Shown here: one piece after another, positions 7,852 through 12,633 of the stretch
How positions within the stretch are numbered: position 1 is the first letter of the stretch
Layout: each line of letters begins with the position of its first letter
Source: Waddliaceae bacterium
GTDB lineage: Bacteria > Chlamydiota > Chlamydiia > Chlamydiales > SLFE01
Reading direction: 5' to 3'
NCBI GenBank assembly: GCA_007124415.1
Contig: SLFE01000045.1
Coordinates: 1 to 12,633, forward strand
DNA: 12,633 nt
Made by a program: the position numbers and the translations under genes
Notes under the pieces: generated by a model
Databases searched by the model: none
What the model was told of the DNA's origin: nothing
The model's input: only the letters and a program-made list of their open reading frames with translations

Positions 7852-8769
7852 TTACAAAAATCCAAAGAGCGGCGCCGCTCCCCCTGAGTGGATAATCAAT
7901 TTGCTTCCGCTCAAGCCAGGAATCAACCGTCTAGCTTCATAAAACAACTTTCCCGAATAGATCGGATCGACTAAAAAACCCTCTGTTTCGGCAACAATTT
8001 GAATTTCTTTGAAGAGCGCTCGATTCGTGGCGCCGAATGATTTGGCGTTTGTCGGAAAGCGGAGGCAAAAATTCTCAGGGAAGGGACATTGCACATCGAA
8101 CATCTTCTCAAAATCCTTATGAAATCCGTTCAGCTTCTCAATGAACCCCTCCTCGCTGCCCGCGAGCAAGAGAACGTGGACAATCCCGGGCTTGCTCATA
8201 AAGGCCATTCCTAAAATCAAGGCGATAGACATAAGACCGGTTCCGGCATCAATGAAGATATGATCAAATTCGGATTCATTTTTGACAATATCAAGCGGAA
8301 GCGTCAAAGCGCCCGGCAAAGAGGCGGGCACGCTGCCTCCTTCTTGCAGCACGAATGTTTCGGGCCCGGCCTGTTTTTGCGCAATGCTTTCGACCTTTGA
8401 CCAATCATCCCTTGAAACGACGGATACTTGCGAATCAGGCGTCATTAATTTGATCACTTTGCCGTTGATTCCGCTTCCATAACCTTCACGCAAAAAAAGG
8501 CGGTAGGAAATTCCGTTTTCGATCAGCAATTGAACAATGCCGGCAACATGATTCGAGTTAGGGCCGCCGATAACAAAAACTTCTGAAAACTTTCTCAGCT
8601 CGGGAATCAACGACCGGTATTTTCTAATCTTCGATCCCGAAATTCCAAAGCCGAGCTCGTCATCGCGCTTGACATAGGCGTCCAATGTTTTTAATCGATG
8701 AACGCGGGAAGAGGCGGGATAGTCCTCCTGCGGGATTTTCTCTACTAAAGAGAGCAGATCAGTCAACAT
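7852..8769 (-). CDS. PLP-dependent D-cysteine desulfhydrase / ACC deaminase family enzyme
   Basis: The 305-residue protein belongs to the fold-type II PLP enzymes, in the ACC deaminase/D-cysteine desulfhydrase branch. These remove sulfur from D-cysteine, or open the cyclopropane ring of ACC, giving ammonia and a 2-oxo acid. K47 in SGSKIRK aligns with the PLP lysine of the family NKTRK motif. GGPNSNH (68-74) corresponds to GGxQSNH, which holds the reactive serine (here S72). DAGTGLMSIAL (174-184) is the phosphate-binding glycine loop. DPIYSGK (268-274) and HSGGAAPLFG (294-303) are the closing motifs. It is somewhat shorter than the usual 325-340 residues. Its ATG overlaps the end of the methyltransferase gene by seven bases, so the two are surely co-transcribed. 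The loop says PNSN rather than IQSN, so the substrate is open. Family call firm, substrate not. Confidence 0.82.
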   Translation of the reverse strand: MLTDLLSLVEKIPQEDYPASSRVHRLKTLDAYVKRDDELGFGISGSKIRKYRSLIPELRKFSEVFVIGGPNSNHVAGIVQLLIENGISYRLFLREGYGSGINGKVIKLMTPDSQVSVVSRDDWSKVESIAQKQAGPETFVLQEGGSVPASLPGALTLPLDIVKNESEFDHIFIDAGTGLMSIALILGMAFMSKPGIVHVLLLAGSEEGFIEKLNGFHKDFEKMFDVQCPFPENFCLRFPTNAKSFGATNRALFKEIQIVAETEGFLVDPIYSGKLFYEARRLIPGLSGSKLIIHSGGAAPLFGFL

Positions 8770-9521
8770 AATGCCGCTTCTTCATACAATTTCCCAGACT
8801 CTTTTTGATGTGTAACTTTTCCTTTAATTACATGGACCGGGGGGCAATATTTATGGATTGTATTCGGAGTTTGCACGATGACATTATCCTTTTCATTTAA
8901 AAATTCAAAGTATGACTTTGCAGGAGAAATATCCATTATTATAAATTTTCCACCGGGTTTTAAAACCCGAAGCATTTCAGAGAGCGCCTCGTCTCTGTTT
9001 ACTTTATCTGAAATGTTGTGAATCGCCAGACTTGATATGACGCAATCAAATGACTTGTCTCGATAAGGAATTCGGCACATGTCGGCTGTCTTCAGTTCTA
9101 TTTGCACACCTTCAACTTCAGCATTGGACAAGGTATTTTCAATCTTATTATTAAATTGATCTCGGTTGAGCCAAAGGTCGATCCCGCAGGCTTTTCCGCG
9201 AGGCAATTGTTTGGCCGCCTCAATCAAGAACATTCCACTTCCGCACCCCATATCCAGAACGGCTTCACACCCTGTCAGTTCTAGATCTTCAATTAATTTT
9301 GAGATCAATTTAGGCTTTAAATAAAGCGAGCTATAGAGCGTCCAGACCGCCATAATAAAAAAACTTAAAGCCGTCACAAAAAGATAGATGAAAGCCACCC
9401 AGAACCAAAGTTGACTTTTAATAAAAAAGGCAAGCCCTGTAATTAAAAAAAGTCCAAGCGACCCCAAGAATAAATTGCGAATCACAACCGGCGCATCAAA
9501 TCCGTAAGAAACTTTTTTCAT
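8763..9521 (-). CDS. Membrane-anchored class I SAM-dependent methyltransferase
   Basis: The 252-residue product begins with two hydrophobic segments (about 17-34 and 38-60), placing a methyltransferase domain at the inner face of the cytoplasmic membrane. The Rossmann signatures are all there: motif I VLDMGCGSGMF (88-98), the acidic end of strand 2 CGIDLW (112-117), TADMCRIPYRDKSFDCVISS (145-164), the post-motif IHNI and LKPGGKFIIMDIS (187-199). The domain is closest in style to Methyltransf_11/UbiE-like enzymes. No substrate-specific motif stands out, so the methyl acceptor is unknown. A weak GTGGAA lies about seven bases before the ATG. It is the first gene of a two-gene unit with the PLP enzyme. 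It is A+T-rich relative to rho and polA and has no counterpart I recall at this place in Chlamydia, so lineage-specific gain is plausible but unproven. Confidence 0.82.
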   Translation of the reverse strand: MKKVSYGFDAPVVIRNLFLGSLGLFLITGLAFFIKSQLWFWVAFIYLFVTALSFFIMAVWTLYSSLYLKPKLISKLIEDLELTGCEAVLDMGCGSGMFLIEAAKQLPRGKACGIDLWLNRDQFNNKIENTLSNAEVEGVQIELKTADMCRIPYRDKSFDCVISSLAIHNISDKVNRDEALSEMLRVLKPGGKFIIMDISPAKSYFEFLNEKDNVIVQTPNTIHKYCPPVHVIKGKVTHQKESGKLYEEAALC

Positions 9522-9594
9522 TTTATTTCCACTTTAAAAAGAATAAAGAATAACACTTTCAAACATTTTTTCGAGATATCTGCGGCTCAAAAGA

Positions 9595-9623
9595 TTGAAA
9601 ATTAATCGCCAAGACGGCATTAT
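9595..9623 (+). promoter_or_regulatory. Candidate promoter of the secreted-protein gene
   Basis: TTGAAA (9595-9600, five of six matches) and CATTAT (9618-9623, four of six) are 17 bases apart, 26 bases before the ATG at 9650. A start near 9630 keeps the strong AGAGGAG (9636-9642) in a short leader. A perfect TATAAT lies at 9628-9633. It has no -35 at the right distance, and its start would fall inside the Shine-Dalgarno, so I prefer the first pair. Confidence 0.35.
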
Positions 9624-9649
9624 TTCTTATAATTTAGAGGAGAAAAGGC

Positions 9650-10714
9650 ATGAAAAAAGTTTTGTCTATCTGTTTAGCTTTGTTTTCCGTTCTGGGCAAT
9701 CTTGCATCGGTCGAACATAATCCTGTGTTGGCCGACAGCATCTCGGAATTCCAAGTCGTAAGCGCCGTCCTTCGCAGCGTTCCCGATCCGGAGTTAAAAG
9801 AAAATCCCTATACCGCCCTCCTTCTCGACAATGGGGCAGTCTGGCAATTAATCAAAGAAAACCTAACCGGCGATGAAGGTTTTCCCAGAAGAGGAGACGC
9901 AGTGCGGTGCTCCAACGGATCCACCTTCTACAACGTTACCCGCGGAGGGATCTTTTTTGCTTTTCCAGTAGGTCATGCGTCAATGCAACCCCTCATCCTT
10001 GAAAAAATTCATCACCACAATCTCTTCAGCACGCTGCAATATTTTCTAGCTACCTTCTTAAAATCTCAGGATGAACTGCAACTCATGTTCGACCCCGATG
10101 TCGATATTATATTCTACTTGCTTAACAACGACCTTTATTACGCTATCGATCCTTCTCCGAAATCCTTCGACGAGTGGAGAGAAGGCGAAAAACTTCTGCT
10201 CGTACGCCCCGACCACAAAGAATGCGATTTGGAAAATAGCCAAGAAATGCTCATCAACCTCAATCGCAGTGAAATTCGTAAAATCGAGGCAAAAGAGTAT
10301 GTCTCGGACACAATCGGCAGCATTAATGAAAAAACCCTGACTGTCGGCTTTTCTCAATTAAATGAAAATTGGAATATAGACCCGTCCCAAAATGTTATTC
10401 TAAGCAACTGGTCGCCGGGAGATGCGGTCAGAATCCTTCCGGAATCATTTTGCTTCGAAGAATTGTCGGAAACCGATCCCGAACTGATCTGGCTGCTCTC
10501 ATTAATATTCGGGGAAGAGACGATTCACTCTCTTCAGGAGTGGAAAATCACGATCGCCATCGCCATCAACCTAGAGAACGAGACGTCCCTCTTTTGCTGG
10601 AAATGGACAAGATGCAAAGATTCGTTCATGAAATGCTCGAATCTTCCGCACAAAAGCCGCGGTTATAGCGACTTGCTTAAGTTCTCAAATACCAGGCCTC
10701 GGCGATCTTGGTGA
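9650..10714 (+). CDS. Secreted protein of unknown function, with possible 3' frameshift
   Basis: The frame encodes 354 residues beginning with a classical signal peptide: two lysines, a hydrophobic core at about 4-17 and a possible cleavage after VLA (about residue 29). It is therefore expected in the periplasm or outer envelope. I recognise no family. Two segments share a tryptophan followed 16-17 residues later by GDAVR (W65/82-86 and W241/257-261), suggesting a duplicated domain. AGAGGAG lies seven bases before the ATG. The last 40 or so residues look out of frame: unusually rich in Trp, Cys and basic residues, and running 30 bases into the convergent gene. A second plus frame over 10560-10668 gives an ordinary helical tail (RERDVPLLLEMDKM... 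ending QKPRL) and stops at 10668, just clear of that gene. A one-base loss near 10560-10610 would explain this. Otherwise the annotated end is real. Confidence 0.65.
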   Translation: MKKVLSICLALFSVLGNLASVEHNPVLADSISEFQVVSAVLRSVPDPELKENPYTALLLDNGAVWQLIKENLTGDEGFPRRGDAVRCSNGSTFYNVTRGGIFFAFPVGHASMQPLILEKIHHHNLFSTLQYFLATFLKSQDELQLMFDPDVDIIFYLLNNDLYYAIDPSPKSFDEWREGEKLLLVRPDHKECDLENSQEMLINLNRSEIRKIEAKEYVSDTIGSINEKTLTVGFSQLNENWNIDPSQNVILSNWSPGDAVRILPESFCFEELSETDPELIWLLSLIFGEETIHSLQEWKITIAIAINLENETSLFCWKWTRCKDSFMKCSNLPHKSRGYSDLLKFSNTRPRRSW

Positions 10715-11083
10715 TCTTGGGGAGGAGGCCGGCGGTAAATAATTATTATATATTTCGAGCAAGTCTTCATGACGTCTCTCATCCGACTCAATGTGGGTTT
10801 TGACGGTTGCAAGCGCTTTGGATATAAATTCGAGCTTCTCACTGCCCTCGGACTCCTCTTGCGAAGCGATTGCCTTCTCTAATTTTAAGCTCGCTTTATC
10901 ATTTCTCAACTCCTCAAGACACTTATTGATTTTGTGAAGTTCAGAATTAATTTCTCCAAGATTCATGCCGAACGATTTCTCACTGCATGGGGAATGAAGA
11001 TGGTTGATGACAATTTTACGCTCTTTATAATTAATGTATGCCGGACGGGCATCTGAATTAGGTATAGGGTTTGTCTGCTGCAT
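10685..11083 (-). CDS. Small coiled-coil protein with C-terminal SPR repeats, unknown function
   Basis: The 132-residue product has no family I recognise. The first 40 residues are polar and carry a short strand-like stretch (ERKIVINHL). Residues about 41-112 are charged and helix-prone, with heptad-like spacing of L/I, probably a coiled coil. The tail reads SSPRSPRSPRPG (120-131), coded by two near-identical nine-base units (10703-10711 and 10712-10720) plus a degenerate third. There is no signal peptide or membrane segment. The ATG lies inside the last 26 bases of obgE, with AGAAGG two bases before it, an unusually short spacing, so the exact start is uncertain. Met40 is a possible later start. 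Co-transcription with obgE is likely. The 3' end overlaps the nominal end of the convergent secreted-protein gene by 30 bases. Being open, in order and non-random in composition, it is probably real. Confidence 0.6.
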   Translation of the reverse strand: MQQTNPIPNSDARPAYINYKERKIVINHLHSPCSEKSFGMNLGEINSELHKINKCLEELRNDKASLKLEKAIASQEESEGSEKLEFISKALATVKTHIESDERRHEDLLEIYNNYLPPASSPRSPRSPRPGI

Positions 11084-12065
11084 GGCCTTCTGATTGGTTG
11101 TAGGTTTGAATGACCTCTTTCACGAGGGTTTCAAGCCCCTCCCCTGTAAGGGCGGACATTTTGATGGCATCCTCGGAAAAGTTTTCAATGTGTTTGAGAG
11201 ATTCATTGTCGTCAATTTTGTTCAGGACGACAAGAATGGGTTTTCTCAGAATATCGGGATTATAAGCCTCAATTTCTTTTTTGAGGACGGCAAAATCATC
11301 GGAAGGGTTCCGTCCGTCTATGCCGGAGGCGTCGAGCATGAATATAAGCAGCTTGGTCCTCTCGATATGGCGGAGAAACTCAATGCCGAGGCCGCGGTTG
11401 TCGCTGGCGCCTTCAATAATCCCCGGGATATCCGCGATGAAAATCTTTTTATAATCGCGCGTAGTTATATAGCCGATATTGGGACGCAGAGTGGCGAAGG
11501 GGTAGGCTGCGGCTTTGGGCTTCACGCGCGTTAAGGCGGTCATCAGTGTCGTTTTGCCGGCATTGGGAAATCCGACAAGGCCGACGTCGGCGATAAGTTT
11601 AAGCTCGAGTTCTACGGATAAAGCTACGCCGGGCTTTCCGGGCGTGGCGTAATTGGGAGCCTGGTTCGTGGAGTGCTTAAAACTTGCGTTGCCCCGTCCC
11701 CCGCGGCCCCCTTCGCAAAGGAGGATTTTTTCGCCGTCTTCAGTCAGGTCGTCGATAAGCTGGCCGGTTTCGATGTTTTTAACAAGCGTGCCGCAAGGCA
11801 CTTTTAAAACCAGGTCTTTTCCCCTTCGGCCCTGACGCTGGTTCGGCCCGCCGCCGACTCCGTTTTCCGCCCGCAGGTGGCGACGGTTGCGGTACCAGTC
11901 AAGGGTGGAATATTGGGCGTCAGCCTGCAGGTATACGGATCCGCCTCTGCCTCCGTTGCCCCCTGTAGGGCCCCCTTTGGGCAAATACTTTTCCCTTCGC
12001 CAGGCGACAACCCCGTTGCCCCCTTTTCCGGCCTGCAGCTGTATTGTTACTTTATCTGTAAACAT
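11058..12065 (-). CDS. obgE: GTPase Obg (ribosome assembly)
   Basis: Obg is an essential GTPase that binds the large ribosomal subunit during assembly and links it to nutritional state. The 335-residue protein has the glycine-rich Obg fold (about 1-158), including GKGGNGVVAWRREKYLPKGG and EGGRGGRGNASF. The G domain has G1 GFPNAGKT (165-172), switch-I threonine T192, G3 DIPG (212-215), G4 NKID (282-285) and G5 SAL (304-306). It stops soon after G5, so the C-terminal OCT domain of Bacillus Obg is absent. The start is fixed by the family-typical MFTDKVTIQLQAG. No Shine-Dalgarno lies at normal distance before this ATG. The nearest GGAGG is 23 bases upstream, inside a hairpin. It follows rpmA, as in many bacteria, and overlaps the downstream coiled-coil gene by 26 bases. 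Confidence 0.97.
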   Translation of the reverse strand: MFTDKVTIQLQAGKGGNGVVAWRREKYLPKGGPTGGNGGRGGSVYLQADAQYSTLDWYRNRRHLRAENGVGGGPNQRQGRRGKDLVLKVPCGTLVKNIETGQLIDDLTEDGEKILLCEGGRGGRGNASFKHSTNQAPNYATPGKPGVALSVELELKLIADVGLVGFPNAGKTTLMTALTRVKPKAAAYPFATLRPNIGYITTRDYKKIFIADIPGIIEGASDNRGLGIEFLRHIERTKLLIFMLDASGIDGRNPSDDFAVLKKEIEAYNPDILRKPILVVLNKIDDNESLKHIENFSEDAIKMSALTGEGLETLVKEVIQTYNQSEGHAADKPYT

Positions 12066-12071
12066 AAATAC

Positions 12072-12098
12072 AAAAAACCCAGAGTCATCCTCCGGGTT
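12072..12098 (-). terminator. Hairpin with T-run between rpmA and obgE
   Basis: On the minus strand a nine-pair stem with one G-T pair (AACCCGGAG, 12098-12090, with CTCTGGGTT, 12084-12076) encloses the loop GATGA. It runs into six Ts (12077-12072), the shape of an intrinsic terminator. It lies 41 bases after the rpmA stop and only six bases before the obgE ATG. It could end or reduce rplU-rpmA transcription before obgE. Since the predicted obgE promoter starts RNA almost at the stem, it may also form a 5' hairpin on the obgE message. Confidence 0.72.
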
Positions 12099-12101
12099 GG
12101 A

Positions 12102-12130
12102 ATTATTGATTGATTATTCCGTAAATTCAA
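12102..12130 (-). promoter_or_regulatory. Candidate promoter of obgE
   Basis: Reading the minus strand, TTGAAT (12130-12125) and AATAAT (12107-12102) are exactly 17 bases apart, with four of six and five of six consensus matches. They sit between the rpmA stop and the hairpin. The expected start, around 12095, falls at the first bases of the hairpin stem. This would give obgE its own transcript, independent of rplU-rpmA. Confidence 0.45.
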
Positions 12131-12139
12131 TCTTGAAAT

Positions 12140-12385
12140 TTAAGCGTCAATAGAAACAAAAGTCTTTTTTGACTTGTTAAAACGGACAATGCCGTCGGAC
12201 AAGGCAAACAACGTGTCATCCTTACCCCGCTTAACATTCGTTCCGGGATGCCATTTGGTTCCCCGTTGACGGACGAGAATACTCCCGGCTTTCACCAATT
12301 GACCGGAACCCACTTTGAGGCCCAATCTTTGCGAGTGCGAGTCTCTTCCGTTTCTTGTCGATCCCTGACCTTTCTTATGTGCCAT
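12140..12385 (-). CDS. rpmA: 50S ribosomal protein L27
   Basis: The 81-residue basic protein is a standard L27, a large-subunit protein whose N-terminal tail reaches toward the peptidyl transferase centre. The start MAHKKGQGSTRNGRDSHSQR and the core GSILVRQRGTKWHPG, with GKDDTLFAL, are diagnostic. There is no N-terminal extension of the type cleaved in Firmicutes. The ATG overlaps the rplU stop as TAATG. A purine-rich run in the Lys/Glu-coding end of rplU (GGAAGAAGAG) serves as ribosome binding site. Confidence 0.98.
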   Translation of the reverse strand: MAHKKGQGSTRNGRDSHSQRLGLKVGSGQLVKAGSILVRQRGTKWHPGTNVKRGKDDTLFALSDGIVRFNKSKKTFVSIDA

Positions 12386-12633
12386 TACTCTTCTTCCTTC
12401 TTCTTGCTCTTCTTCTTACCGGAAATATCCGTAATTTTCACTCTTGAATAATGCTGGCGATGGCCGAACCGGAGGCGGTACCCTTTGCGGCGCTTGTATT
12501 TCATCGCTTCAACTTTAGGTCCGGCGGAAGCTCCAACCAACTCTCCTTTCACGGAATAATCGGCCAGCGTCGGCTCGCCGATCGCTGTCTTTTTGCCGTC
12601 ATAGACCAGCAGAACGTCAAAATCGACTTTCGA
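12385..12633 (-). CDS. rplU: 50S ribosomal protein L21, C-terminal part (5' end beyond window)
   Basis: The minus frame is open from the right edge to the TAA at 12387-12385, giving the last 82 residues of L21. The first 20-25 residues lie outside. L21 binds 23S rRNA in the large subunit. The visible part begins SKVDFDVLLVYDGKKTAIG and contains the signature KYKRRKGYRLRFGHRQHYSRVKI. The end is a Lys/Glu-rich tail (GKKKSKKKEEE) somewhat longer than in E. coli L21. It is the first visible gene of the rplU-rpmA-obgE block. Confidence 0.97.
   Translation of the reverse strand, partial: SKVDFDVLLVYDGKKTAIGEPTLADYSVKGELVGASAGPKVEAMKYKRRKGYRLRFGHRQHYSRVKITDISGKKKSKKKEEE

Noticed and set aside
10551..10570. 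Short tandem repeat of ATCGCC in the secreted-protein gene as a phase-variation tract
   Set aside because: Only two units of six bases; gain or loss would not change the frame.
10369..10668. A separate 99-codon gene starting at 10369
   Set aside because: It has no ribosome binding site and its first two thirds look like a shadow of the secreted-protein frame; only its end is attractive, best explained by a frameshift.
10695..10730. GGCCTC...GAGGCC inverted repeat as a terminator between the convergent genes
   Set aside because: Only six pairs around a 24-base loop, no T-run, and it lies in the SPR-coding end of the minus-strand gene.
12047..12088. A 13-codon reading frame (MTLGFLYLCLQIK) in the obgE leader as a regulatory leader peptide
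   Set aside because: Its ATG touches GGAGG with no spacing and lies in the hairpin loop; no run of a single regulatory amino acid is present.

Overview
The window reads as a chromosomal segment of a bacterium in the order Chlamydiales, most likely an amoeba-associated ('environmental') lineage rather than a Chlamydiaceae species. Two gene blocks support this: sppA/sohB-polA-coaE-rho on the plus strand, and rplU-rpmA-obgE on the minus strand. From memory, these are the orders seen in Chlamydia trachomatis (CT494-CT491 and CT420-CT418). A CysJ-like flavoprotein lacking a flavodoxin domain and a kinase-fold protein also fit. I cannot name the genus. Base composition is middling, clearly richer in G+C in polA and rho than in coaE and the methyltransferase gene.

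Layout, left to right. At 1-837 (minus) lies the N-terminal part of a sulfite-reductase-type FAD/NADPH flavoprotein that runs off the left edge. Diverging from it at 893-2044 (plus) is a protein-kinase-fold gene that has lost both catalytic aspartates. A plus-strand cluster follows: sppA (2113-3159), polA (3156-5810), coaE (5804-6394) and rho (6433-7779). The first three overlap by 4 and 7 bases, and rho is followed by a strong intrinsic terminator. Facing it on the minus strand is a two-gene unit: a membrane-anchored methyltransferase (9521-8763) overlapping a D-cysteine desulfhydrase/ACC deaminase-like PLP enzyme (8769-7852). A secreted protein of unknown function (9650-10714, plus) comes next, with a possible frameshift near its 3' end. 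The right end is minus strand: rplU (partial), rpmA, a hairpin with a T-run, obgE, and a small coiled-coil orphan that overlaps the end of obgE and converges on the secreted-protein gene.

Functionally, most of the window is housekeeping: DNA repair and replication (PolA), CoA synthesis (CoaE), transcription termination (Rho), membrane proteolysis (SppA), and ribosome components with a ribosome-assembly GTPase (L21, L27, Obg). The lineage-specific parts are the pseudokinase, the methyltransferase/PLP pair, the secreted protein and the coiled-coil orphan. These are the places to look for anything new. I saw no rRNA or tRNA gene, CRISPR array, insertion sequence or prophage, and no gene-free stretch over 300 bases. 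I did not find a convincing multi-gene novel system.
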